DNA of 64,000 bases, taken from assembly GCF_003627955.1 (NCBI RefSeq), contig NZ_RBWS01000007.1, positions 1 through 64,000 of the forward strand, given 5' to 3'. This document shows positions 1 to 8,614 of this stretch, one piece after another (the stretch's first letter is position 1; every line of letters starts with the position of its first letter). The stretch is from Sphingobacterium puteale. Lineage in GTDB: Bacteria; Bacteroidota; Bacteroidia; Sphingobacteriales; Sphingobacteriaceae. The notes under the pieces are model-generated. The model saw only the letters and a list, made by a program, of their open reading frames with translations, did no database searches and was not told the DNA's origin. The position numbers and the translations under genes are program-made.

Positions 1-180
1 TCCTACACTACTTCGACAACAGAAGTACCAATGCTTCAGCAGAGTCTTTCAATGCAAAGCTCAAAGCTTTCAGGAGTGTCTTTCGTGGCGTAAGGGACAC
101 CACATTCTTCCTATATAGAGTAATGAAATTGTATGCTTAAAAAATTGTACCCCCCAAACTTTCGGTATGATCCGGAATGA
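1..180 (+). mobile_element. 3' end of an insertion sequence (partial)
   Basis: The window opens inside an IS element. A transposase C-terminus ends at 140. It is followed by a short non-coding stretch with a C-run and two copies of ATGATCC (about 165-178) that probably includes the right terminal repeat. The left end lies outside the window, so the inverted repeat and target duplication cannot be verified and the right boundary is approximate. The AT-rich immunity-like gene at 219-776 starts beside it, which suits an accessory insertion zone. Confidence 0.5.
3..140 (+). CDS. Transposase, C-terminal 45 residues (partial)
   Basis: The frame is open from the window edge to TAA at 140. It encodes a tail with the motifs NASAESFNAKLKAF and FRGVRDTTFFLYRV. 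This is how the DDE transposases of ISAon1/ISL3-like Bacteroidetes elements end: the final catalytic Glu lies in the ASAESFNAK segment, followed by a short basic helix. The protein catalyses cut-and-paste transposition of its own element. The N-terminus and first catalytic Asp residues are outside the window, so I cannot tell whether the copy is intact. The family assignment rests on pattern memory of this tail only. Confidence 0.7.
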   Translation, partial: LHYFDNRSTNASAESFNAKLKAFRSVFRGVRDTTFFLYRVMKLYA

Positions 181-218
181 TCCCATAAAATTCCCTACCA
201 TCAATTTAAACAACCATT

Positions 219-776
219 TTATTTTTTGAACCCAACACTATTAATTTTATTGGATTCTACTAAACTTTTAAATAACTCTGATGCCACTATTTTATTATCA
301 TAAATTGATCGGGCAATATTATATTCATAACCATACTCTTCTAAAGGAGTTTTATTTAAAACGGATTTAATAAATTTAAAAGAACCATCAACTGGATGTT
401 TTGTGTAAACTGATTTGTCCAGGTCATAGCATTCTACCTTATTAAAAATATTTAAAGCGAAATAATTTTCATTTTTTACACCTTTATAAACGAATGTCGT
501 ATTAAATATTTGCACATCGCTTTTAAAATGTTCTTCAATTAGATCTTTGAATCGTTCACTAATTAATAAACCTCCGCCTACAGTTTCCAATACATCCAAT
601 TCTATCAAATTTTCATAGGGAATTGTACTATTCTCTGCATCCTCATAGATCAAAGGTGATACTATATCTTCATTAATAAACTTTCCAATTCCAATGTAGG
701 ATCCGTTTATTGAGTTTGAAAGACTAAATTGAAGTGGGTAATTAGCCTTACTTTTAATTAAAATAAAAAAATTCAT
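219..776 (-). CDS. Imm11-like (DUF1629) immunity protein candidate
   Basis: The 185-residue protein has no signal peptide or membrane segment. Its middle (about residues 66-130) has the layout of the Imm11/DUF1629 family: a hydrophobic 'GGGLLISERFKDLIEEH' segment followed by a YxxxNIFNKVECYDLDKS strand. Proteins of that family neutralise cognate polymorphic or contact-dependent toxins in the cytoplasm. No toxin gene lies beside it here. The gene is far more AT-rich than the genes from 2.3 kb onward, which suggests transfer. It starts 11 bases after the stop of the 52-codon gene at 788-946 and is probably the last gene of a three-gene unit with the lipoprotein at 943-1743. The family call is by motif recognition and is moderate. 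Confidence 0.55.
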   Translation of the reverse strand: MNFFILIKSKANYPLQFSLSNSINGSYIGIGKFINEDIVSPLIYEDAENSTIPYENLIELDVLETVGGGLLISERFKDLIEEHFKSDVQIFNTTFVYKGVKNENYFALNIFNKVECYDLDKSVYTKHPVDGSFKFIKSVLNKTPLEEYGYEYNIARSIYDNKIVASELFKSLVESNKINSVGFKK

Positions 777-787
777 ATGTCTTAGCT

Positions 788-946
788 TTAATGGTGTTTA
801 TCCAATTGACATGCAGTAAAACCGGGTCTGTCATATCTAACATTATCACAAATTAGGGCATCATTATTCTTTTGAAAGAACAAGTCTTCTCCTCTTCCCA
901 GTATTTTAATTTTATAGGAAGTTGCATCTTCTTCTTGCCTTTTCAT
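788..946 (-). CDS. Small protein of 52 residues, translationally coupled
   Basis: This short frame begins with an ATG whose ATGA overlaps the stop codon of the lipoprotein gene (943-1743), the classic arrangement for translational coupling. It ends 11 bases before the immunity-like gene. The product is hydrophilic, begins MKRQEEDATSYKIKILGRGE and ends CQLDKHH. It has two Cys residues and no signal peptide. I do not recognise a family. The 'YKIKILGRGEDLFFQ' strand resembles small immunity-type proteins, but that is only an impression. The exact overlap, clean frame and even packing between two genes argue that it is real. Confidence 0.5.
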   Translation of the reverse strand: MKRQEEDATSYKIKILGRGEDLFFQKNNDALICDNVRYDRPGFTACQLDKHH

Positions 947-1743
947 TCCTGTATTCCTTCGGCTTGCACTTTGCTGAACTTGCCGTTGCTTTCTACCTTG
1001 TATGTTTCTTTTTCAAGAACAGGCTCCTCGCTCATCCAATTTGAGTTTGTTATCACAATTTTGTCTTTCTCAATTTTACTGTTTTTACTAAACGCAGATT
1101 CAGCCACTTCATCGTAAGCAATAACCAGCTTGTCAATTATCTTGTCTTGCTTATCAAAGGTTATCAATGTGGTGAACAGTTCATTTTCGCCAGCTCTGTA
1201 AGTAATCACCACTGAACTGAAACTGTCAGAGAAAGGGATTCTGTAGTTGAGCCTGAAGTTTGTAGCATCTTTACGTCTGGGATCGAAATTGATCTTTTTC
1301 AGCAAACCATAGTCGGGCATCCCAGATTTCTCAAAATTTTCGAATCTGGTACTATCAATGATAGGAAAATGTCGAACCTTGAGCCCAGTAAGCATATCGG
1401 CTGCGGCAGACTTCAACCTAACAACGGTGGTATCATTTTCAATAAAATAGTATCTTATCCGTTCTCCGGCTTGCCTCCTGACAGATGGTATAGTGTCAGG
1501 TTTAAATCCTTCTTTTATAAATATCAGGTTACCTAGCCACTCCGGGCTTCTGGCCAGCCTAAAATATCCGGTACTGTCGGTCGTTGCTACCGAACTGTTT
1601 TTCCTTTCTTCCTCAAATATGGTTACACCTTGAATCGGCTTTTCGTTTTCATCCAATACTTTTCCCTGATAAAAATTATTGGCCGAATTGCAGGAAATAA
1701 GTGTCAGTATCAGAATAGAAAATATGGGGTTCCTTAGGATCAT
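943..1743 (-). CDS. Lipoprotein with carboxypeptidase-regulatory-like domain
   Basis: The 266-residue protein starts with a signal peptide and a lipobox (LISC, Cys18), so it is predicted to be lipid-anchored. Residues about 27-85 form a carboxypeptidase D regulatory-like beta-sandwich (GKVLDENEKPIQGVTIFEE...TDSTGYFRL). This is the same fold that precedes many Bacteroidetes outer-membrane receptors. The remaining 180 residues are beta-rich and not recognised. The stop codon overlaps the start of the 52-codon gene, and the immunity-like gene follows, so the three probably form one transcript. No enzymatic motif is visible, and a structural or surface role is an inference. Confidence 0.7.
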   Translation of the reverse strand: MILRNPIFSILILTLISCNSANNFYQGKVLDENEKPIQGVTIFEEERKNSSVATTDSTGYFRLARSPEWLGNLIFIKEGFKPDTIPSVRRQAGERIRYYFIENDTTVVRLKSAAADMLTGLKVRHFPIIDSTRFENFEKSGMPDYGLLKKINFDPRRKDATNFRLNYRIPFSDSFSSVVITYRAGENELFTTLITFDKQDKIIDKLVIAYDEVAESAFSKNSKIEKDKIVITNSNWMSEEPVLEKETYKVESNGKFSKVQAEGIQE

Positions 1744-1841
1744 ATCAATTTGGTTATTTCCGTGATTAACATATCAAAGTCTTTGCCAAAATTTTAAGAT
1801 TAAAAGTACTAACTTTAACAATTAAAAATTTTCAGGTTTGC

Positions 1842-1871
1842 TTGGTTACTACTAATGAGCTGTTATCTTTG
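1842..1871 (+). promoter_or_regulatory. Orphan Bacteroidetes-type promoter
   Basis: A TTG at 1842-1844 and TATCTTTG at 1864-1871 are separated by 19 bases. This matches the Bacteroidetes primary sigma consensus (TTTG, about 19-21 bp, TAnnTTTG). It points rightward into the 1989-2186 remnant, where no intact gene is present. Confidence 0.4.
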
Positions 1872-1988
1872 TAACATAGTTAACGACTTAACTAAAATAG
1901 TTCATTTAGAATCATTTTGTATGATGTCCATCTCTTTAAATAAGAATACAAAATACTGAATATAAGATCACTGCAAAAATATTAATAA

Positions 1989-2186
1989 TCCCAGCGGGAT
2001 CACATAGGGAAAGTTAATTTACCAACTGGAACTTTACCGCCCCATCAGATAGCGTTGTCAAAAATTAGAAAACAGGTTGATCATGTTATCCGTGACTGGA
2101 TTGCCGATTTTGGAATATCTGTAATTGAAGTAAGCGGCATTTTATCCAATCGAAGAGATCAGGTAATCGCTAGAATCTCAACATAG
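1989..2186 (+). pseudogene. Open fragment without start codon, probable gene remnant
   Basis: The 574-base gap between the lipoprotein and esterase genes holds a 65-codon open stretch that ends in TAG at 2184. It contains protein-like sequence (HQIALSKIRKQVDHVIRDWI, then an SVIEVSGILSNRRDQV segment) but has no in-frame ATG and is preceded by TAA. An ATG ATG start 60-70 bases upstream (1918-1923) is in another frame, so a frameshift or deletion may have broken the gene. The promoter-like element at 1842-1871 would transcribe it. I do not recognise the family. Confidence 0.35.
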
Positions 2187-2317
2187 TATACGAACTGTTG
2201 CTGATCAGCGATTCAATTTTTGCGTGGCTGTTATAAAAGTTTAAGCGCAATTCTTTAAGGCTCACGACTGCAGAGTTATTCCAAAAGATCGTTTTTTTGT
2301 TTAGAAAACATCAGTCA

Positions 2318-3169
2318 TCAATTGCCTTTACTCAACAAATTTAGCCCCTTAAAAAATGTAGGGAACTGTGTATCCATATGGTCGAGATTTGAATAGCTAT
2401 CAAAAATCAGAGTTTCACGACCAATATTTTTATACAAGGTATCAGCGATCTCATCGAGCTTTAAGCCGTTTGGGTCAGCTGAGTTTTCAAGCCCCCCATA
2501 AGTGATATAAACTTTTATGGGATTCGAAAAGTTTTTTTTGTACTGCCTGGTTAGGGAGAGTAAGTAATAATCGTTATAATGAAGAGAGGGACTGGCAGCA
2601 ATAAATTTATTTATTTTGCTAGCTGGAGCGCTTGATCGCTTTAAAAATGAATAGAGGGTAAAATATCCCCCAAGAGAATGTCCGTAAAGTATGACATCTG
2701 TGCTATCTACTCGATAAGATCTGGAAATCCGGCCATAAAGTTCCTTCTCAATAAAACTCAAAAAATGCTCAGCACCGCCACTTATACTCATTTCGTATTC
2801 CGCTTTTGCAATTGGATACGTGTAGTCGCGTTGCCGCAAAGAATCCATTACGGGGATATCTTTATAGCCAATTCCGACAAGTATTACCTGAGGAGATAAA
2901 CCTACATTTCCATAATCCCGCAGTGCTTGAGCAAATATGTCAAAATACAGATTTGCATCCAGAAGGAATATGATGGGATATTTGTTTTCCGAAGTATGGT
3001 ATTCCACGGGCAAACTAACCTTGATTTCGAAATCATCTTTGACATAAACTGAAGTTATCTTAAAGGAATCTATTGTCAATCCTGTAGCGATGGAATCAGT
3101 CTTTCGGGATTGGCAACCAATCAATACCAAAAGAAGCGAAATAATTAAGTAAGCGAAACGGGATCTCAT
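2318..3169 (-). CDS. Lipoprotein esterase, alpha/beta hydrolase (esterase D/Fes-like)
   Basis: The 283-residue protein has an N-terminal signal with lipobox LIGC (Cys19) and is probably anchored on the periplasmic side or cell surface. It is an alpha/beta hydrolase of the putative-esterase (PF00756) type. The nucleophile elbow GHSLGG has Ser165, the oxyanion strand region reads YPIIFLLDANLYFD at about residues 64-77, and a C-terminal His in SNLDHMDTQFP is a good candidate for the catalytic base. Relatives hydrolyse siderophore esters, acyl esters or S-formylglutathione, and the substrate cannot be read here. The gene stands alone, with a 430-base gap upstream and the remnant region downstream. 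Confidence 0.75.
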   Translation of the reverse strand: MRSRFAYLIISLLLVLIGCQSRKTDSIATGLTIDSFKITSVYVKDDFEIKVSLPVEYHTSENKYPIIFLLDANLYFDIFAQALRDYGNVGLSPQVILVGIGYKDIPVMDSLRQRDYTYPIAKAEYEMSISGGAEHFLSFIEKELYGRISRSYRVDSTDVILYGHSLGGYFTLYSFLKRSSAPASKINKFIAASPSLHYNDYYLLSLTRQYKKNFSNPIKVYITYGGLENSADPNGLKLDEIADTLYKNIGRETLIFDSYSNLDHMDTQFPTFFKGLNLLSKGN

Positions 3170-3600
3170 ATTATGTTTATATTGATTAGTTTAAAATACC
3201 TGATCCGTCTGTATATTATAGTATATTTAACATTACTTAACCAAATAACAATCAACAATTTAACAACTTCCATATCTTAAGTTCATTAAATAAAAAATTC
3301 AACGGAAGTTCATATAAATCAATCTCCTCATTTAGAAGCATTATTCTCCTGTCGGATCTAGATAATTGCTTTTTAAGGTACATTTTTTTAAGACATCAGC
3401 AGTGTATATTTTTTAGGGATTATTACAATAAAATCATGCCCTGCATACAGTACAAAGTAATACTTAGTCAATACGGTACTTATTATGTATTTAAGCCTGC
3501 TTTTCCCATGCTTCACCACTGATAAAAAACCCCTGATTTCATGGATACTAAATCCGCATAGGTTATCGTATTTTTGATATACCAGACAAAACATAAACAG
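3170..3600. other. Intergenic region between divergent genes
   Basis: This AT-rich gap separates the leftward esterase from the rightward gene at 3601. The only signal I can name is TATTTTTG at 3569-3576 (plus strand), a TAnnTTTG-type -7 box 25 bases before the ATG at 3601, without a clear -33 partner. I see no RNA gene or conserved reading frame. Confidence 0.4.
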
Positions 3601-4389
3601 ATGCACACTTCTTTCACTCTTGTTTTCACATTAATATGTGCTTTCACTTATGCACAAACTAAGCCTATAACCAATAATTTGCCTTACCCCGATTTAATTC
3701 CTGTCTTGGTAAACGATAGTCTATATGGCTACTGTGACAGTATTCTTGACATAAAACTGTCCCCTATTTACGAAAGCGCAGAACTATTTGAAGAAGATTT
3801 TAATTTCCAGATCTTCCACGTCAACAGACCCGAAATTATCAAGTATGGATCAGCTGAATATGCATGGGTTCGGCGCAACGGCGAGCGGTACCGTATCAAC
3901 AAGAAGGGCGATCCGGTTTATAAATACGATGCCGCAGACTTCAAAAATGGAGAAACAATTGTGCAGCTTTTTAAAAACTCCGCGGTACATACAATAGATA
4001 AGGTAGACGATAAAACGCTATTGCAACAAATAAAAAATGATCAGACCGGTCAGATCGCGTTCCCTGATAATCAGTCCATCGCCGATTTTAAAGAAAAAAA
4101 TAAGGCATTTATCGACGATGGAATCCGACTAATTTATTATCCTAAATTCACTGAAATACCGTACACTTATTTTTCCAATGAGCAAACGCAACTCCAGGGA
4201 ATAAAAAATAAGGAAACCGGAGAAATTACGATCAAAGCAAGTTATGCCTCTATTGAAGAATACTACAATAACCGCTTACGCATTCATCAATACCCCTTGT
4301 TTGTCGCCTATCGTGGGGATCTCAATAAATACATATATGTGGGACTCAACGGAACCGAATTTGTACTGTATTCAGCTCAAATAGAATAA
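3601..4389 (+). CDS. Secreted protein with a WG-repeat-like segment
   Basis: I start this gene at the ATG at 3601. An upstream TTG in frame lies inside the promoter-like box and would add residues ahead of a clean signal peptide (MHTSFTLVFTLICAFTYAQ). The mature protein is about 245 residues. Around residues 30-55, a VLVNDSLYGYCDSILDIKLSPIYESAE-type stretch looks like one WG-type repeat, the beta hairpin found in many Bacteroidetes exported proteins ('gkyGyid..g..vi.p.yd'). The rest has no motif I recognise. Location is probably periplasmic or cell surface, function unknown. It stands 161 bases upstream of the TonB receptor on the same strand and may or may not be cotranscribed. Confidence 0.6.
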   Translation: MHTSFTLVFTLICAFTYAQTKPITNNLPYPDLIPVLVNDSLYGYCDSILDIKLSPIYESAELFEEDFNFQIFHVNRPEIIKYGSAEYAWVRRNGERYRINKKGDPVYKYDAADFKNGETIVQLFKNSAVHTIDKVDDKTLLQQIKNDQTGQIAFPDNQSIADFKEKNKAFIDDGIRLIYYPKFTEIPYTYFSNEQTQLQGIKNKETGEITIKASYASIEEYYNNRLRIHQYPLFVAYRGDLNKYIYVGLNGTEFVLYSAQIE

Positions 4390-4550
4390 GCACTAGATTT
4401 ATAGTTTTCAAAGTTGAATCAGACACGAATTTTTTAGAAAATGCATAAAAAAAAGGCAAAAACAACAGGTTGCTATAATATCTGGCCATGTTGCTATAAA
4501 AGAATTTTTTTGCGGTTTACGGACCATTATTTTCGTAAAAAATTCACAAT

Positions 4551-6878
4551 ATGCTTAGATCATTATCCTTTTTTTTACTTTCAATTTCACTCGGCAGCAA
4601 CGCCCTCGCACAAAAGCGCTATACATTATCAGGAACAATTACAGATGTGTCAACTGGTGAAACCCTGATCGGCGCTACGGTCAAACTACGCGAGCTCCCA
4701 CAGTCCGGAAGCTCAAGCAATTCTTATGGCTTCTATTCCATCGCCGCGCCGGAGGGTAGATATATACTTTCCAGTTCCTATGTCGGATACAATACCCGCA
4801 TCGACACAATTGAATTAAACAGGGATCAAGCTCTCAATCTTACCTTGCGGTCGCAAACCTTATTGGATGAGGTTGTGATTTCATCCGACAGACCTACCAA
4901 TAAAAATGTTTCCTCGCCACAAATGGGCGTCGAAAAACTCAATATGAACCAGATCAATCAGCTTCCCGTCGTGTTGGGGGAACGCGATATTCTAAAAAGC
5001 ATCACACTCATGCCTGGAATTAAAACTTCTGGTGAAGGAAATACAGGTTTTTATGTCCGTGGTGGCGGTGCTGACCAAAATTTAATTTTACTGGATGAAG
5101 CAACGGTCTATAATGCCACTCACCTACTCGGTTTTTTCTCCACATTCAATTCAGATGCCATCAAGGATGTCAGCATCTATAAGGGGGGTATGCCAGCCGA
5201 ATACGGCGGCCGGTTATCTTCGGTGCTCGATGTCAAAATGAATGAGGGTAATAACAAAAAAACTACGGTTCAGGGTGGCATCGGACTAATTGCTTCCCGC
5301 ATTAAGGTTGAAGGTCCGCTCGTGAAAGGCAAAGGCTCATTTATGTTATCTGCCCGTCGCACCTACATGGATCTTTTTATGAAAGCTTCTTCAGATACCA
5401 CAATCAGTAAAAGTATCCTATATTTTTATGATATCAACGCAAAAGCGAACTATAGATTCAACGATAAGAATGCCATCTATCTCTCCGGATATTTCGGTAA
5501 AGATGTATTGGGACTAGAGGATATTTTCGGAACCAATTGGGGAAATGCGACCGGAACACTTCGGTTCAACCATATCTTCAACAACAAGCTGTTTTCAAAT
5601 ACTTCACTCGTCTATAGTAATTTTAACTATGTTGTCGAAGGCTTGGACCGTAATGATGGATTTAAAGCCACCTCAAAGATTGCTGACATCAATTTTAAGC
5701 AGGATTTCCAATATTATGCAAGCGTAGATCATAGCCTAAAATTTGGTTTACATGCAACACGTCATGATATTGCACCGGGAGATATTACGACAACGGCAAG
5801 TTCAAGTTTCAACAATAAGCATGTAGAACATCGCTTTGGTTACGAAATGGCAACATATGCCAGTGATGACTGGAAGGTAAATGACAAGTTAAATATGGCA
5901 TATGGCCTCCGTTTGAGCTCGATATTACTGGTTGGCCCGGGTACATTTAGCAGTTATGACGCCACAGGTAACATCATCGCTTCTCAGCGATATAAATCAG
6001 GAGAGGTGGTACAGCATTATCTCAATTTGGAACCGCGTTTTAGCTTAAGTTATCTTCTAAATGAGCAGCAATCCATCAAGGCCTCCTACAATAGGAATAC
6101 ACAAAATATTCATCTCCTGACAAACTCCACTAGCTCTAGTCCGACGGATCTCTACGTCATGAGCAGCAAGAATATCAAACCTGAAATTGCTGATCAGATT
6201 TCCACAGGTTATTTCCGAAACTTCAAAGATAATGTATATGAGTTTTCTGCAGAGATCTATTACAAAAATTTACAAAACCAGATCGATTACAAAGACGCGG
6301 CACAATTACTCGTCAATCAAGACGTAGAATCCCAGCTGGTGTATGGTGTAGGCAGAGCCTATGGTGTCGAATTATTTTTGAAGAAAAAATATGGCCGTTT
6401 CAACGGTTGGGTAGGCTATACCTGGTCCAAAACCGAACGTAAATTTGATGAGATCAACGCAGGAAAATATTTTCCCGCAACGCAGGATCGTACACATGAC
6501 CTTTCTCTTGTCGGGATCTATAAGCTCAATGAACAGTGGAGCTTCTCCAGTAATTTTGTCTATGGCACCGGTCGGGCTGTTACGTATCCAACAGGAAAAT
6601 ATAATGTCGGCGGTAATACCACCTTCTCCTATTCGGAACGCAATGCATATCGTATGCCCGCATCACATCGTTTGGATATTGCGGCTACCTTTGAAGGAAA
6701 ACCGGGAAAACATTATCAATCAAGCTGGACCTTTGGAATTTACAATGTTTACGCACACAAGGACCCCTACAGAATCGCATTTAGAGATAGTAAAACAGTC
6801 GCTAATGCGACGGAAGCAGTACAAACAAGCATTTTTGGCATACCTATCCCCTCTTTTACCTGGAATTTTAAATTTTAA
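4551..6878 (+). CDS. TonB-dependent receptor with carboxypeptidase-like N-domain
   Basis: The 775-residue outer-membrane protein has a signal peptide ending ...SNALAQ and a carboxypeptidase-regulatory-like domain (about 22-105: TLSGTITDVSTGETLIGATV). A plug domain follows (about 120-230, with PGIKTSGEGNTGFYVRGGGA and the DQNLILLDEA/VYNATHLLGF signature), then a 22-strand-type barrel to the C-terminal aromatic FTWNFKF. Such receptors import bulky substrates using TonB-ExbBD energy. At 775 residues it is shorter than SusC proteins and lacks a SusD partner. Instead a DUF4249 lipoprotein follows 132 bases downstream, the usual pair for this receptor subclass. The substrate is unknown. Confidence 0.9.
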   Translation: MLRSLSFFLLSISLGSNALAQKRYTLSGTITDVSTGETLIGATVKLRELPQSGSSSNSYGFYSIAAPEGRYILSSSYVGYNTRIDTIELNRDQALNLTLRSQTLLDEVVISSDRPTNKNVSSPQMGVEKLNMNQINQLPVVLGERDILKSITLMPGIKTSGEGNTGFYVRGGGADQNLILLDEATVYNATHLLGFFSTFNSDAIKDVSIYKGGMPAEYGGRLSSVLDVKMNEGNNKKTTVQGGIGLIASRIKVEGPLVKGKGSFMLSARRTYMDLFMKASSDTTISKSILYFYDINAKANYRFNDKNAIYLSGYFGKDVLGLEDIFGTNWGNATGTLRFNHIFNNKLFSNTSLVYSNFNYVVEGLDRNDGFKATSKIADINFKQDFQYYASVDHSLKFGLHATRHDIAPGDITTTASSSFNNKHVEHRFGYEMATYASDDWKVNDKLNMAYGLRLSSILLVGPGTFSSYDATGNIIASQRYKSGEVVQHYLNLEPRFSLSYLLNEQQSIKASYNRNTQNIHLLTNSTSSSPTDLYVMSSKNIKPEIADQISTGYFRNFKDNVYEFSAEIYYKNLQNQIDYKDAAQLLVNQDVESQLVYGVGRAYGVELFLKKKYGRFNGWVGYTWSKTERKFDEINAGKYFPATQDRTHDLSLVGIYKLNEQWSFSSNFVYGTGRAVTYPTGKYNVGGNTTFSYSERNAYRMPASHRLDIAATFEGKPGKHYQSSWTFGIYNVYAHKDPYRIAFRDSKTVANATEAVQTSIFGIPIPSFTWNFKF

Positions 6879-7010
6879 TAAGTATTGCTACAAAGGATGA
6901 AATACTCCTATTCAGCACACAACAACACTGATAGACATAAACAGGGTAACTCCCTTATAATTTCTTAAACACAAACCGAGCATAACGAGCTCATAAAATA
7001 TTTATTACAA

Positions 7011-7796
7011 ATGAAACATACCGTTGTTATCGTCAGTATATTTTTTCTTACAGTCCTAATGTCGTCTTGTGAGAAAGTCATTGATATCCATACCAACGAC
7101 GAAATAGGTCGATTGGTTATTGAAGGCTTCATCAATAACACCACATCACAGCAAGAAATAAAACTGAGCCGCAATGCTGCCTTCTCCGGCGGCAACAACT
7201 ATCCCCCTGTGAGCGGTGCAACTGTCATCGTCAGGGATCAGAAACAACAGGAATATACGTTTATGGAAACTGAGTCCGGAACATATAAAGCACAGCAATT
7301 TTCAGGAATCCCCGGAGAAACATATACCATGGAAGTACGCATCGATCAGGAAAAATATCAGGCTACTTCGCGAATGCCACAAATCGTTACATTGGATTCT
7401 GTCTCGGTCGAAAATCCAAAATTCGGTGATAAGGAGAAGCGTAATATTAAAGTATTTTACAAAGATCCGGCGGATCAACTCAATCAATATAGATTTGTTG
7501 TTTTTCTAAACGACAAGCAATTGAAAGATATTTATGCCGTAAACGACGATTTCAACAATGGCAATGCAATCAGTATAACTTTGCGACCGGATGATGTGGA
7601 CATTTTTCCGGGGGATCGTATCCGGGTGGAAATGCTCTGCATCGATAAAACCATATACAACTACTGGTATAGTCTAATGCAACAATCTGGTAATTCTGGT
7701 GTGACACCAAGTAATCCGCCTACAAATATCAGCCCTGTAGCACTGGGCTATTTTAGTGCGCAGACCTTTTCCGCCAGAAGTGTTCAAGTTGATTAA
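7011..7796 (+). CDS. DUF4249-family lipoprotein, receptor partner
   Basis: The 261-residue protein has a signal peptide with lipobox MSSC (Cys20). The sequence after the Cys (EKVIDIHTNDEIGRLVIEG, then INNTTSQQEIKLSRNAAF) is the characteristic start of DUF4249. It continues as a beta-sandwich with a PPVSGATVIVRDQ strand. Family members are found beside TonB receptors in Bacteroidetes and are thought to sit on the outer membrane with the receptor. The gene follows the receptor on the same strand, so I infer cotranscription and a shared uptake role. At 261 residues it is on the short side for the family but ends cleanly before a strong hairpin. Confidence 0.85.
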   Translation: MKHTVVIVSIFFLTVLMSSCEKVIDIHTNDEIGRLVIEGFINNTTSQQEIKLSRNAAFSGGNNYPPVSGATVIVRDQKQQEYTFMETESGTYKAQQFSGIPGETYTMEVRIDQEKYQATSRMPQIVTLDSVSVENPKFGDKEKRNIKVFYKDPADQLNQYRFVVFLNDKQLKDIYAVNDDFNNGNAISITLRPDDVDIFPGDRIRVEMLCIDKTIYNYWYSLMQQSGNSGVTPSNPPTNISPVALGYFSAQTFSARSVQVD

Positions 7797-7808
7797 TTTT
7801 GATGCTAA

Positions 7809-7854
7809 TTCACAGTAAGAGTTTCGTCTTTATAGAGACATCTCTTACTGTGAA
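7809..7854. terminator. Hairpin between convergent genes
   Basis: A perfect 13-bp inverted repeat (TTCACAGTAAGAG at 7809-7821, CTCTTACTGTGAA at 7842-7854) lies between the ends of the DUF4249 gene and the response-regulator gene. It lacks a long T-run on either side, so it may act as a bidirectional end structure rather than a strong intrinsic terminator. Confidence 0.55.
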
Positions 7855-7884
7855 ACAGTATATGGTTCTTCCCTAGCCGGCTTT

Positions 7885-8610
7885 TTATCTGTTGATAGTC
7901 TGCTTTTTTATACGTTCCAACAGCTCATCTTTAAAACTTGCACCTAATGGCATCTCAAAGCCTGCAATCGTCACCCAGTGATTGTCTACACTCTCTACTT
8001 TATTGAGATTGACCACAAAGGATTTATTGATCCGCACAAAATCTGTATTGGGTAGCTGGTTGAAAATGGTTTTTATATTCATCGCCACCATTAGTTTTTT
8101 ATCTTTTGTGTGAATCATGACATAATCTTTCATAGCTTCAATATATTGGATTTCATTGAGCTCCAAACGAAAAAGCTTACGGTCGGCCTTGACAAAGATA
8201 TGATCATTGGTTGTAGCAGGGCCTTTATCCGGCACCTTTTGTTGAAAATGGCTTGCCGCTTTATCCAATGCTTTCTTTAAGCGATCCTCAGCAATAGGTT
8301 TTAACAAATAATCCAGAGCATTTAGCTCATAGCTTTCCAAAGCATAATTGGGATATGCTGTTGTAAATATAATCTGGATATGAGGTGGAATAAATTGGGC
8401 AAAATCCCAGCCGCTTTCTTCCGGCAGATTAATATCCAAAAAAATCAAATCAAGTTGTTGTTCCTCCATCACCATTCGGGCATCCTCGGTATTACCATAC
8501 ATGCCCAGGCATTCCAAAAAATCATAGCCTTTCAGTAATTTTACCAGCCCCCGCCTTGCTAAAGGTTCGTCTTCAATCACAATGTATTTAATACTTAACT
8601 TGTCCATCAT
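7885..8610 (-). CDS. LytTR-family response regulator
   Basis: The 241-residue protein has an N-terminal receiver domain (about 7-120) with the acidic pair in VIEDEP, phospho-acceptor Asp59 in LIFLDINLP, and Lys in the LLKPI segment. A C-terminal LytTR DNA-binding domain (about 138-236) shows the FVKADRKLFRLELNEIQYIEA and FVRINKSFVVNLNKV motifs. It should be phosphorylated by the neighbouring kinase and bind promoter DNA. Its start lies 4 bases after the kinase stop, so the two are cotranscribed. A second ATG directly follows the first and either could be used. No target is apparent from the sequence, although the receptor genes at 4.5-7.8 kb are adjacent. Confidence 0.92.
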   Translation of the reverse strand: MMDKLSIKYIVIEDEPLARRGLVKLLKGYDFLECLGMYGNTEDARMVMEEQQLDLIFLDINLPEESGWDFAQFIPPHIQIIFTTAYPNYALESYELNALDYLLKPIAEDRLKKALDKAASHFQQKVPDKGPATTNDHIFVKADRKLFRLELNEIQYIEAMKDYVMIHTKDKKLMVAMNIKTIFNQLPNTDFVRINKSFVVNLNKVESVDNHWVTIAGFEMPLGASFKDELLERIKKQTINR

Positions 8611-8614
8611 CTTA

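Noticed and set aside
872..1117. 81-codon ORF on the plus strand
   Set aside because: It is antisense to the end of the lipoprotein gene and the 52-codon gene, with no ribosome site or recognisable protein pattern.
3388..3606. 72-codon minus-strand ORF in the intergenic gap
   Set aside because: It overlaps the start of the secreted protein gene and shows no family pattern or start signals.
4441..4668. 75-codon ORF ahead of the TonB receptor
   Set aside because: It overlaps the receptor's signal peptide in another frame and is low-complexity.
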